Below are positions 6,767 through 15,327 of a stretch of DNA of 64,000 nt, in pieces; position 1 is the stretch's first letter; every line of letters starts with the position of its first letter. Source of the DNA: Planctomycetota bacterium (GTDB lineage: Bacteria > Planctomycetota > UBA11346); assembly GCA_016745075.1 (NCBI GenBank), contig JADGDD010000013.1, positions 1 through 64,000 of the forward strand. Reading direction: 5' to 3'. The translations under genes and the position numbers were made by a program. The notes below the pieces were generated by a model that searched no databases, was not told the DNA's origin, and saw nothing but the letters and a program-made list of their open reading frames with translations.

Positions 6767-8299
6767 GTGGGGTGTAGCGAACGATATAGGTCTATTTTTG
6801 ATGTAACGAGTGATGCATTGATGCTACTTGATGAGCAATCTTTTTTTGATTGTAATTCAGCGACGCTCTCTCTTTTTGGCTGTCAATCGAAGGCCGACTT
6901 TTGTGGTTTACATCCGTCACAGTTATCGCCACCAGAACAGGCTGATGGTCGGGATTCAATGAGTGCTGCGAAAGAGCGTATCCAGATGGCAATGGAAGAG
7001 GGTTATTGTCGGTTTGAATGGGAACACATACGATATAATACTGGTGTATGTTTTCCGGCTGAAGTTACGCTGACGTGTATGCAACTGGAAGGTCGAACTG
7101 TGTTGTTGGCTTCAGTGCGCGATATTAGTGAGAGCAAGGAATCAGAACTACGGATGCAGGAGATCCGTGATCAATTACAACATGCCGAACGCCTACGAGT
7201 TGTCGGTGAACTTGCCGGTGGTATCGCCCATGACTTTAACAATCAACTTGCCGGTATTCAAGGCTTTGCTGAGGTGATTTGTTGGAAGAATAATAACTCA
7301 GAAATTAATGATTATGCTCACAAAATCCTCAAAGCGACTCAGCGTTCAGCAGATATGATTAGTAAACTGCTCGCCTTTGCAAAAAAAGGGGTGCAGATCA
7401 CGGAAGTTTTTGACTTAGAGCCTTTAGTTTACGAATCGATTGAGCTTGGTTTGCAGTATACAGATTGTCGTATATGTAATAGTGATGTGGAACAAGGCCC
7501 TTTTTATGTTACAGGTGATGTTGTACAGATACAAAATGTTATTCTGAATGTGATTAAAAACGCTGTTGATGCGATGGATGGGCATGGTGCCATAGAGGTA
7601 CATATAGAGACCATGCATTTTGACCAGCCGAACCATTGTTCATCACATATATTGGCAGCTGGTCAGTATACTGCTGTTTCAATTACTGATTCTGGGGAAG
7701 GTATCAGGGATGAACTTCTTCATCATATTTTCGAGCCATTTTTTACGAGTAAGTCTGACGGAACAGGTATGGGTTTAGCGGCGGCCTATGGAACTATGGA
7801 AAATCATCGTGGCGCTATAGATGTAAAATCTTGTGTTGGTCAAGGGAGTGTTTTTACCTTGTATTTCCCGCAGGCAGAAGCCCCATTGTTGGATAAGCAA
7901 GAAAAACCTATGAACGTTCGTATAGAGAGTCTGGAAAAAAATCGGCGCAGAATACTTGTTATTGATGATGAAGACATGGTACGAGAAGCACATGCAGGAT
8001 TACTACAAGCTCTCGGTTATGATACGGTGATGGCATCAGGAGGACGAGAGGCCTGCGAACTTTACCAGCAGCAAACTTTTGATGTTGTTCTGCTAGATAT
8101 GAAAATGCCTGACATGGACGGTATGGAAACGTATTATGCCTTGCGAGCTATCGATAGCAGAGCCAAGGTGATTATCGTTTCTGGATATAGTAATGAGAGT
8201 CGAATGCAGCAATTGCTTAGAGATGGAGTTGTTGGTTTTCTCTTTAAGCCAATGGATGGACATACTGTACTGGAATTAATTCAGAGTCTGTTTAAATAA
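6767..8299 (+). CDS. PAS hybrid sensor histidine kinase with C-terminal receiver
   Basis: 510 residues. A PAS domain (about 5-120) is followed by a DHp helix with phospho-acceptor His155 in GGIAHDFNNQ, an HATPase_c domain with NVIKNAVDAMDG (N box), DSGEGI (G1), FEPFFTSK (F box) and GTGMGLAAAYG (G2), and a REC domain with IDDED and Asp444 in VVLLDMKMP. No membrane segment is seen, so it should be a soluble sensor. The GTG start is supported by AGAAAGGAG ending 5 bases upstream. Two REC-only proteins lie downstream on the same strand after a 334-bp gap and are plausible phosphorelay partners. The signal sensed is unknown. Confidence 0.93.
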   Translation: MGCSERYRSIFDVTSDALMLLDEQSFFDCNSATLSLFGCQSKADFCGLHPSQLSPPEQADGRDSMSAAKERIQMAMEEGYCRFEWEHIRYNTGVCFPAEVTLTCMQLEGRTVLLASVRDISESKESELRMQEIRDQLQHAERLRVVGELAGGIAHDFNNQLAGIQGFAEVICWKNNNSEINDYAHKILKATQRSADMISKLLAFAKKGVQITEVFDLEPLVYESIELGLQYTDCRICNSDVEQGPFYVTGDVVQIQNVILNVIKNAVDAMDGHGAIEVHIETMHFDQPNHCSSHILAAGQYTAVSITDSGEGIRDELLHHIFEPFFTSKSDGTGMGLAAAYGTMENHRGAIDVKSCVGQGSVFTLYFPQAEAPLLDKQEKPMNVRIESLEKNRRRILVIDDEDMVREAHAGLLQALGYDTVMASGGREACELYQQQTFDVVLLDMKMPDMDGMETYYALRAIDSRAKVIIVSGYSNESRMQQLLRDGVVGFLFKPMDGHTVLELIQSLFK

Positions 8300-8633
8300 T
8301 AAAAGAGGTAGGTTTGTTTATAAGTTGAGCGGAATTTGATCTTGGTGTTGAGAAAAAGTTCTTTTTCTGATTTTTTTGTCGGCAGCGGAGGAAATTCTGC
8401 GTTATAATTGAGCTTCTTCTTTGCTGAATGGCTTAGTTGAATTCGGTTGTCATGACCTTGATCATTCCATGTTTTATGAACGGACATTCTGGAACTATAG
8501 GGACTTTGTTGTTTATCAGAGAATATTATTTCTAGATGGTAGCATGGGTGTATTTCCTATAGACATCAAACGATGTGAATGATAGAATGGAAGGTTGAGA
8601 CTCAAGTGCTTATATACGAGTCAGAGGTAATGA
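8300..8633. other. Non-coding stretch of 334 bp
   Basis: Between the hybrid kinase and the tandem receivers. An AT-rich hairpin AGAAAAAG-TT-CTTTTTCT (8351-8368) followed by seven T (8371-8377) may be a weak terminator for the kinase. A GACTC/GAGTC inverted repeat (about 8599-8623) lies just upstream of the first receiver gene. No other signal is supported. Confidence 0.45.
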
Positions 8634-9065
8634 GTGATGAATGATCCAGTGCGTGTTCTGTGTGTTGATGATAGCCCTGAAATACATGTGCTTATCCAGC
8701 TTGGTTTAAAGGGGAGTTGTTTCCAAGTTGTTGGGGTTGCTCGTACTGGAGAAGAAGCTTTGCTAAAGCTCGTCTCTTTGGATGTCGATCTTGTTCTGCT
8801 TGATATATTTATGCCAATAACAACAGGTATTGAAGTGTTACCGCTGATTCGGAATAAGTATGAAGATATGGCTATTGTCATGTTAACAACCGAAAAAAAA
8901 CCGTCTGTTATTTTAGAATGTGATGAAAAGGGTGCAGACGGTTATATTGTGAAAAGTAGTGGGTCTGTGTTGCATTTATCGCAACGCCTAGAGACATTGT
9001 ATGAAAGCTTTCTTATACGCAGAGAAATGAAGCGTCTTGATGATGAGATTAAAGGTATCGTGTGA
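8634..9065 (+). CDS. Stand-alone receiver (REC) response regulator, copy A
   Basis: 143 residues, essentially one REC domain. It has RVLCVDDSPEIH, the phospho-acceptor Asp in LVLLDIFMPI, a Thr in VMLTTEK and the Lys in GYIVKSS. There is no output domain, so it probably acts by phosphotransfer or protein contact. GTG 8634 and ATG 8637 are both possible starts; a GAGG lies at 8624-8627. It is followed 6 bp later by a close paralogue and preceded by a hybrid kinase. Confidence 0.9.
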   Translation: MMNDPVRVLCVDDSPEIHVLIQLGLKGSCFQVVGVARTGEEALLKLVSLDVDLVLLDIFMPITTGIEVLPLIRNKYEDMAIVMLTTEKKPSVILECDEKGADGYIVKSSGSVLHLSQRLETLYESFLIRREMKRLDDEIKGIV

Positions 9066-9071
9066 ATTCTC

Positions 9072-9512
9072 ATGACAAATATCAATAGTCCAATACGTGT
9101 TTTATGTGTCGATGATAGTTCCGAAATACATGCCCTGATTCGATTAGGTTTAAGAGATAGCAGGTTTGATATTGTTGGTGTGTCATTTAACGGGAGTGAT
9201 GCACTTGACTTATTGGGATCTTTAGAGGTAGATATCGTTCTGCTCGATATATTTATGCCAATAATAACTGGCGTGGAGGCGTTGCCTCTCGTTCGAGCAA
9301 AATGTCCGCATGCAGCTATCTTTATGCTAACAAGCGTAAGTGAACGCTCCGTTGTTTTAGAGTGCCGAGATAAAGGGGCTAATGGTTTTATTATTAAAAA
9401 TTCAGAATCTTTATTGCATCTTTCTGATCGCGTATCTGTTTTATATAAACGATATTTACGAAAGGATTCAACAGTAACTGACGTAGCACCAATACATTCT
9501 TCAGAACAATAA
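9072..9512 (+). CDS. Stand-alone receiver (REC) response regulator, copy B
   Basis: 146 residues; paralogue of the preceding gene, sharing RVLCVDDSSEIH, IVLLDIFMPI and the LPL-R-K pattern after helix 4. Phospho-acceptor Asp, Thr (FMLTSVS) and Lys (FIIKNSE) are all present. The variable surface (helices 1 and 4) differs between copies, as expected if they meet different partners. No output domain. It starts 6 bp after copy A and is presumably cotranscribed. The pair looks like a tandem duplication. Confidence 0.9.
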   Translation: MTNINSPIRVLCVDDSSEIHALIRLGLRDSRFDIVGVSFNGSDALDLLGSLEVDIVLLDIFMPIITGVEALPLVRAKCPHAAIFMLTSVSERSVVLECRDKGANGFIIKNSESLLHLSDRVSVLYKRYLRKDSTVTDVAPIHSSEQ

Positions 9513-9613
9513 TATCGCACGAAAATTCACTAAGTTAAATATATATGATAATGAGCGAAATATCTTGTGATATATTAATTCACAAGGCTAGGTCTATCAT
9601 GGCCTACATTTAT

Positions 9614-10513
9614 TTATTCTTTCAAATCTTCCACATGCACAAAACTCCACCGTATTGTATTTACTTGGGTGAGTGCTTGGGTGAGTGCGGTAAGGCTTAT
9701 ATGCATCGTAAGGTTGCCTTCCGTTTTCTTGAGTTTCCCATTTTCTATGTGGACAAGTCCACTGCCATTTACATGGGTAATCTCACCGGATACTTCTGCT
9801 GGCGCTTTATGAAGAATTACGGGAAGGGAATTTTGATCGGCTGGCAAAGTGAGCGTATACGTATTGCCATTCCATGTTCTGTTCAGGCTGCCTGTAACGG
9901 GCGTGCGGAGAGTTATTTCTTCCGCAGCCACGCGGGGAATAAAAATGATATTTTTCCAGAGTTGAGTGAGGGCTTCGTTGTTATATAAATGCGTTGCAGG
10001 AGTATTGAGTGGGCCGGCTTCCCCAAAGGCCCCAGGCTTTCTTGCGTTAATGGCAGCAATGAGTTTTTTCCCACCGCTGACTGCGGTAATACTTTGACTG
10101 GCATGATTCCAAGTGAGATCAATAGCTATGCCATGAAATGCAGCAAAATGGCCAAGCAGTGGGTCATCTTGTTTTTCTGTGATAGTACTGTCATAGGTAT
10201 GTTGAGAGCCAGGGCCTTTATGATGGGCTGCAATATCATACCAGGTCATGCGTAAATGGGTGGTTTCATTATCTTGTGAAACGACTTCACAGAATAATTT
10301 CCATTCCATTTGGGTAGTAAAGGTCAACTTATCATTTAAGGTATGTTGTTCGGTGGTCATGGTGGTGGTGTAGATATAGAGACTTCCAGTTCCAGGTATA
10401 AATGAGAGTGTCTGATTGGAGTGTTGTTCTATTGGCGTGGAATTATCCTCTTCTTCAACGGCCAAAAGGAGAGATAAGCAGAAACAGAAACAAAGACAGA
10501 AACGAACATACAT
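9614..10513 (-). CDS. Exported hypothetical protein
   Basis: 299 residues from the ATG at 10513, which begins a clear signal peptide rich in Cys, Phe and Leu (MYVRFCLCFCFCLSLLLA). The frame is open further upstream to 10630, but that part overlaps the Mur ligase gene and looks non-coding. The mature protein is strand-rich (IPGTGSLYIYTTTMT, then LTFTTQMEWKL) and ends with a helix-rich tail. It resembles DUF6263-type exported proteins in pattern only; function unknown. The start lies 14 bp after the Mur ligase stop, so they form an operon. Confidence 0.8.
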   Translation of the reverse strand: MYVRFCLCFCFCLSLLLAVEEEDNSTPIEQHSNQTLSFIPGTGSLYIYTTTMTTEQHTLNDKLTFTTQMEWKLFCEVVSQDNETTHLRMTWYDIAAHHKGPGSQHTYDSTITEKQDDPLLGHFAAFHGIAIDLTWNHASQSITAVSGGKKLIAAINARKPGAFGEAGPLNTPATHLYNNEALTQLWKNIIFIPRVAAEEITLRTPVTGSLNRTWNGNTYTLTLPADQNSLPVILHKAPAEVSGEITHVNGSGLVHIENGKLKKTEGNLTMHISLTALTQALTQVNTIRWSFVHVEDLKE

Positions 10514-10527
10514 AGAAAATCCAATAT

Positions 10528-11904
10528 TTATAATAAACCGTGAATAGCTTTGGCGAGTTGTGGTAAAGAGGGGTCGCGCGCGCCCATCAATAAAACAGTA
10601 TCGCCAGGGATGGCCGTCTCGCAGACCCATGCGCAGACGGCGTGGTGATCTGCGGCATAATCACATTGCCGTTGTTCGGCTAAGTCCTCGGCTAAGTGTG
10701 CGGCAGAAATATCTTTGGCAACCGTACCGCCAGCATAATAAATACCAGCGTAGCAGAATTTATCGTGTGGGCGTAAAATGCGTGGTAATAATTCTTGTAA
10801 TTCTGGTCGTAGAAAACGTGTTGGACCAAAGCCATGTGGCTGAAATACGGCAACTAATCTGTCACAACCTTCTTGCGCAGTAGTAATAGCTGCGCGAATT
10901 TTATCGGCATTGTGAGCGTAGTCATCAATAACGGTAATGCCATCAACGCTTTCGCCAATATGTTGATAACGTCGGGCCACGCCTGGGAAACAAGCAAGTG
11001 CTTGGCAGATGTCTGTACGACTGATGCCAATATGTTCTGCGCAGACTGCTGCTGCTGCCGCGTTTTCCAAATTATGTAAGCCGGGCTGTGGAATATCTAA
11101 AAAAATATCATCACCATCTGGAAAAGAGAGGGTGCCTTGTCCACGCCACGGCCCAGTGCGAACCACTTCTAAATGGATGTCTGCATTTTCATTGCTACCA
11201 TAGGAGCATGCGTTTGGGTGAGAGTGGGCAATGGCCAGAGACTCAGGGCAAGCTGCATTAACAAAGAGCTGTTTACAGCCTGTGGCAAAGGTTGTGAATT
11301 GTTGGCGCAAGCTCTCCATTTCATCGTGATCACGGGTAATATTATGAATAAACCCAATCGAAGGCCTGTAACCCACAAGGGTGCCGTCAGATTCACAAGC
11401 TTCGGCAACAACTGGCGCATCAGCAGGTCCAGCGGCAAAGCAGCCCATATGGGTAGCGCCATCTTCTGCTAGTGCTGCTCCACCAAGAATACTCGCGGGT
11501 TGTTGGGACTGTTTTAGAATCCATGCAAGCATGCCTGTCACCGTGCTTTTGCCACTGGTGCCAGCAATCGCAATGCCTGGATCACCAGCATTGATGATTT
11601 CAGCCAACAGCTGTGGCCGTGTTTGTCGTTGAACACCTTTCTGTAGACAGGCCTGCATTTCAGGAGTGCTCTCTTCTACTGCCGTAGAATGGGCCACCAT
11701 GTCTAGCTTTTCATGAATGCCTGAACCATCTTGCGGAACAAGGGTAATACCATCCGCTTTAAGTAACGCTGCGATTTCGCTATTATGTCCGGCATCAATA
11801 CCGCGGTCAGAGCCCTGAACAGTATGTCCATGAGCAGCTAATAGTCGTGCAAGCGGGTTCATGCCAGCCCCAGCAATGCCAGAAATGTGATACCATCGTT
11901 TCAT
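10528..11904 (-). CDS. Mur ligase, UDP-N-acetylmuramate ligase type (MurC/Mpl-like)
   Basis: 458 residues. The N-terminal Rossmann motif HISGIAGAGMNPLARLL, the P-loop AIAGTSGKSTVTG (residues about 113-124), the central NITRDHDEM and the C-terminal DDYAHNADKIRAAI all match the MurC/Mpl branch. These cytoplasmic enzymes add L-Ala, or a recycled tripeptide, to UDP-MurNAc in peptidoglycan synthesis. The P-loop reads TSGKST rather than the common THGKTT, and the length is nearer Mpl (about 457) than MurC (about 490), so I do not choose between them. No other mur/fts gene is nearby, which favours a recycling or accessory role. Confidence 0.87.
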   Translation of the reverse strand: MKRWYHISGIAGAGMNPLARLLAAHGHTVQGSDRGIDAGHNSEIAALLKADGITLVPQDGSGIHEKLDMVAHSTAVEESTPEMQACLQKGVQRQTRPQLLAEIINAGDPGIAIAGTSGKSTVTGMLAWILKQSQQPASILGGAALAEDGATHMGCFAAGPADAPVVAEACESDGTLVGYRPSIGFIHNITRDHDEMESLRQQFTTFATGCKQLFVNAACPESLAIAHSHPNACSYGSNENADIHLEVVRTGPWRGQGTLSFPDGDDIFLDIPQPGLHNLENAAAAAVCAEHIGISRTDICQALACFPGVARRYQHIGESVDGITVIDDYAHNADKIRAAITTAQEGCDRLVAVFQPHGFGPTRFLRPELQELLPRILRPHDKFCYAGIYYAGGTVAKDISAAHLAEDLAEQRQCDYAADHHAVCAWVCETAIPGDTVLLMGARDPSLPQLAKAIHGLL

Positions 11905-11948
11905 GGAAACAGCGTGTCAGTCCTTCGCTGGCGTGCTAGCGTCAATTC

Positions 11949-11977
11949 TTGCTTTGTGGAGGACTGGGGTATATACT
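11949..11977 (+). promoter_or_regulatory. Promoter next to a start codon (leaderless candidate)
   Basis: TTGCTT (11949-11954), 17-bp spacer, TATACT (11972-11977), then CCGTGC and ATG at 11984. The GGAGG at 11959-11963 lies inside the spacer, upstream of the predicted transcript start, so it cannot act as ribosome binding site from this promoter. Confidence 0.62.
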
Positions 11978-11983
11978 CCGTGC

Positions 11984-12388
11984 ATGCCAGAATTCATGTT
12001 TGTCGCCAAGAATACGGATGGTTCCCATATTCGTGCCAAGATCACCTCAGAATCAGAAGTGACCGCGATTGCGTCGCTTGCTGAGAAAGGCGTGAAAGTA
12101 GTGCAACTGCTTACCATAGATGGTAAAGAGCGCTCCTCTGCTGAAGTAGAAGCCAACTCCGAACAAGTTGAAAACCTTGATGACTTACTGAGCGATGTGG
12201 CAGTTGCCGAAGTTGATCACGGTGACGATCAAACGATGATGAATTCTCCAGAAGATGCCGCCGCCATTCGTGCCGCTATTGCTGAACGTATGGAGCGGGA
12301 TACGAAAAAGAAACACCTCCAGATTATCATTGGTGTGGTAGTAGTGGTTGCTGTTATTATAATAGCAGTGCTCTCCTTGGGTGATTAG
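11984..12388 (+). CDS. Tail-anchored membrane protein with a GspF/PilC N-terminal-like domain
   Basis: 134 residues. Residues 1-45 (MPEFMFVAKNTDGSHIRAKI, then SESEVTAIASLAEKGVKVVQ) follow the pattern of the short domain that opens type II secretion and type IV pilus platform proteins GspF/PilC. An acidic, Ala-rich linker follows (about 50-108), and residues about 112-134 are a single hydrophobic helix (IIIGVVVVVAVIIIAVLS) at the very C-terminus. This predicts a cytoplasmic domain tethered to the inner membrane. No GspF helices and no secretion genes are nearby. The ATG at 11984 was chosen because it opens the domain; the frame is open to 11903. Function unknown. Confidence 0.78.
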   Translation: MPEFMFVAKNTDGSHIRAKITSESEVTAIASLAEKGVKVVQLLTIDGKERSSAEVEANSEQVENLDDLLSDVAVAEVDHGDDQTMMNSPEDAAAIRAAIAERMERDTKKKHLQIIIGVVVVVAVIIIAVLSLGD

Positions 12389-12538
12389 GGAAAGCTTTAA
12401 TAAAAACCATAGGCGTAATTGAAAAATCATTCAATCATGAATAGTAAGAAGGTTTTGCGCAGACAAAAAAACTCCCGATTGCCCCTCTGACATCCCACTT
12501 ACCATGCCTCGTCCCAAAGGGAGAGGAGTCTGTCTGCT

Positions 12539-14137
12539 ATGTCTGAGCGTCCAATCAAACGAGCGTTGTTGTCTGTGTTTTACAAAGATGGTGTGGTTGA
12601 TTTGGCCACCGCTTTACATGCGCAAGGAGTAGAATTACTTTCTACTGGCGGCACTTATAAGGCATTACAAGATGCAGGTTTGCCAGTAACGGAGGTTGCG
12701 GAGTATACAGGCTTTCCAGAGATGATGGATGGTCGTGTGAAGACCTTGCACCCGAAGATACATGGTGGCTTGCTCTGTTTGCGGGATGATGAAGGTCATA
12801 CCAATATGGCAGATAAACACGACATCGGCATGATTGATTTAGTCGTTGTAAATCTGTACCCGTTTGAAGATACCTGTGAAACAGCAGGCGTTACTTTGTC
12901 TGATAAGATTGAGAAAATAGATATTGGTGGTCCAAGCATGTTGCGTAGTGCGGCTAAGAACCACGCCTTTGTAACAGTGGTGGTAGACCCAAGTGATTAC
13001 TCACGTTTGTTGGAAGAAATGGGTCAACAAGATGGCGCTACCAGTTTGGTTTTCCGTCAAGGCTGTGCGCGTAAAGTGTTCCGTGCGACGAGTCGTTATG
13101 ATGCCTTGATCGCTGATGAACTCTTGCGTGAAGCATCAGCCGATGAACCAGCACTTTTAGAAGATGAGTTTCTTCCAAATGAAATGGCTCTGCCTTTGCG
13201 CAAAGTGCAAGATCTACGTTATGGAGAAAATCCACATCAACGCGCTGCATTTTATGACATTCGTTTGCCAGGTGCTGGCGGCATGTCGCGCGCTCATCAA
13301 TTAAATGGTAAAGAACTCAGCTATAATAATATCATGGACGCAGATGGTGCTTGGGAATTGGTTAAAGAATTCACTACTCCGGCTTGTGCCGTTATTAAAC
13401 ATACCAACCCCTGTGGTTGTGCGACTGCCGAGACCGTTGAAGGCGCTTTCCGTAAAGCTTATGACGGTGATCCGCAAGCGGCTTTTGGTTCTATCATCGC
13501 ATTTAACCGCGCAGTAGATGGCGCTACCGCAGAAGCTTTAGCAGAGCCAGGCCGTTTTGTTGAGGCGATTATCGCTCCATCATTTAATGCCGATGCGCTT
13601 GATATTTTAACGACTAAACCAAAATGGCGAAAAAATGTTCGCTTGTTGGCTTGTGGTGATATTACCGCCATTCCAACAGACGCGCGTTATGTCAAAAATG
13701 TTTTGGGTGGTTTGCTTGTTCAAGGTTATGATACCTGTTCTTGGGAAGCAGATGCCATCACGGTACAAACCAAACGTGCGCCAACGGCAGCGGAACTAGC
13801 TGACTTACAATTTGCATGGCCCATTGTGAAGCATCTGAAATCAAATGCTATTTGTTTGGTACGGGGTGGCCAATTAGTTGGCGCAGGTGCAGGTCAAATG
13901 AGCCGTGTCAATAGTTCATGGATTGCATCGCAACTTGCTGGTGATCGCGCCCAAGGCTCTGTTCTTGCGAGTGATGCCTTTTTCCCATTCCCTGATGGTG
14001 TTGAAGCAGCAGCACAAGCAGGTGTAACAGCGATTGTTCAACCAGGCGGTTCCAAAGGTGATCCAGACGTTATCGCCGAAGCCGACAAACATGATATCGC
14101 CATGATCTTTACTGGCGTTCGTCATTTCCGTCATTAA
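12539..14137 (+). CDS. purH: Bifunctional AICAR formyltransferase / IMP cyclohydrolase
   Basis: 532 residues, normal length for PurH. The N-terminal cyclohydrolase domain (1 to about 200) has RALLSVFYKDG, LLSTGGTYKAL and DGRVKTLHPKIHGG; the C-terminal transformylase has LRYGENPHQRAAFY, the catalytic KHTNPCGCA and a final SDAFFPFPDGV block. It performs the last two steps of IMP synthesis. GAGAGGAG lies about 10 bases before the ATG. It is not clustered with other pur genes except that purE lies at 49572. The exchanger gene follows after 15 bp. Confidence 0.97.
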   Translation: MSERPIKRALLSVFYKDGVVDLATALHAQGVELLSTGGTYKALQDAGLPVTEVAEYTGFPEMMDGRVKTLHPKIHGGLLCLRDDEGHTNMADKHDIGMIDLVVVNLYPFEDTCETAGVTLSDKIEKIDIGGPSMLRSAAKNHAFVTVVVDPSDYSRLLEEMGQQDGATSLVFRQGCARKVFRATSRYDALIADELLREASADEPALLEDEFLPNEMALPLRKVQDLRYGENPHQRAAFYDIRLPGAGGMSRAHQLNGKELSYNNIMDADGAWELVKEFTTPACAVIKHTNPCGCATAETVEGAFRKAYDGDPQAAFGSIIAFNRAVDGATAEALAEPGRFVEAIIAPSFNADALDILTTKPKWRKNVRLLACGDITAIPTDARYVKNVLGGLLVQGYDTCSWEADAITVQTKRAPTAAELADLQFAWPIVKHLKSNAICLVRGGQLVGAGAGQMSRVNSSWIASQLAGDRAQGSVLASDAFFPFPDGVEAAAQAGVTAIVQPGGSKGDPDVIAEADKHDIAMIFTGVRHFRH

Positions 14138-14152
14138 GGATGAGGGATAACA

Positions 14153-15196
14153 GTGCCAGATTGGTATACAGAGCCGAATAGTATTATCGCCATTATCCAA
14201 GTTATTCTTGGATTTTGGCTGCTGATTAAAGGGGCAGACCTTTTGGTAGAGGGGGCTGTCTATATTGCTGGCCGTCTTGGTTTGGCACCTGCGGTTATTG
14301 GTGCCACTGTTGTTGCCTTTGGTACTTCTTTGCCAGAACTGATGGTTTCACTCTTTTCTCTACGAGAAGCGTCACAGGGAGAGGTCATAGACCCGAATGG
14401 TCCTGTGACTATTGCCATGGGTAATGTGGTTGGCTCTAATATGTTTAATATTGGCGCGGTTCTTGGTTTAACCGCTTTATGTCGTGCTGTGCCTATTGCT
14501 CGTTCATCAGTGCGTCTTGATTATCCATTGATGTTGGTTGTATCGATTCTCTTAGTTTCTTTTTCTTGGTATTGGGGCGTGGATGGGAATGCTCACGTTA
14601 TTCATCAATGGGAAGGGGCTCTCTTTCTTGTTGGTCTTGCCGCTTTTATCTATATGTCTGTTCGGCTTGGTAAAGTGGATAAGGACGAAATTGAAGATTT
14701 AGAAGATGTGCTCAAAAGCCCTGTTCAAGCGACACTCTTTATCGTTCTTGGTATCATTATGCTGGCGATGGGCGGAGACGCGACCTTAACTGGTGCAGTA
14801 GCGGTAGCTGAATCGCTTGGTTTAAGTCAGCGCGTTATTGGTTTAACGGTGGTTGCGCTTGGAACTTCTTTACCAGAAATGGTCACCAGTGTGCAGGCTG
14901 CGCGTAAAGGACATGCAGAAATGGCGATAGCCAATATTCTTGGTTCAAACGTTTTCAATGTTTTGTGTATTCTTGGTATTTCTGCTTTGATTGTACCGCT
15001 TCCTGTGAGTGCCGGCACGCTTGGTTGGGATTACTGGTGGATGCTTGGCTTTGCTCTGATTTTATTACCAATGATGCTCAAGGGCCGTTCTATTGTTCGT
15101 TGGCAGGGGGTGGTCTTGTTGGTATTGATGGTGTCTTACATAACGTTACTTATTTGTTTCCCGTCGTTAGGCGGCTTGTCTGAGACCAATTCATAA
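14153..15196 (+). CDS. Calcium/sodium antiporter (CaCA family, YrbG-like)
   Basis: 347 residues and about ten hydrophobic segments. Both alpha-repeats are intact: GATVVAFGTSLPELMVS near residue 55 and GLTVVALGTSLPEMVTS near residue 235, each followed by GNVVGSNMFNIGA or ANILGSNVFNVLC. These GTSLPE motifs coordinate the cation in exchangers of this family. It sits in the inner membrane and probably exports Ca2+ against Na+ or H+. The GTG start has a GGATGAGGGA stretch upstream. Probably cotranscribed with purH. Confidence 0.94.
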   Translation: MPDWYTEPNSIIAIIQVILGFWLLIKGADLLVEGAVYIAGRLGLAPAVIGATVVAFGTSLPELMVSLFSLREASQGEVIDPNGPVTIAMGNVVGSNMFNIGAVLGLTALCRAVPIARSSVRLDYPLMLVVSILLVSFSWYWGVDGNAHVIHQWEGALFLVGLAAFIYMSVRLGKVDKDEIEDLEDVLKSPVQATLFIVLGIIMLAMGGDATLTGAVAVAESLGLSQRVIGLTVVALGTSLPEMVTSVQAARKGHAEMAIANILGSNVFNVLCILGISALIVPLPVSAGTLGWDYWWMLGFALILLPMMLKGRSIVRWQGVVLLVLMVSYITLLICFPSLGGLSETNS

Positions 15197-15327
15197 GCTT
15201 TTCCTGAGAGCTTGTCTAAAGTCCAATTACGTCATTTGATGCAAGTGAATGTTACAGACGAACTCTTGAGACTTTGTCACAGATGATACTCTACTGGACA
15301 GAATTTCTTAAAGAATAAGGGGCGTTC

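Noticed and set aside
8942..9520. 192-codon minus-strand frame over the tandem receivers
   Set aside because: Entirely opposite two clear REC genes; arises from their codon use.
12389..12538. ZTP or purine riboswitch upstream of purH
   Set aside because: Neither conserved core could be found; only a loose CTCCC/GGGAG pairing is visible.
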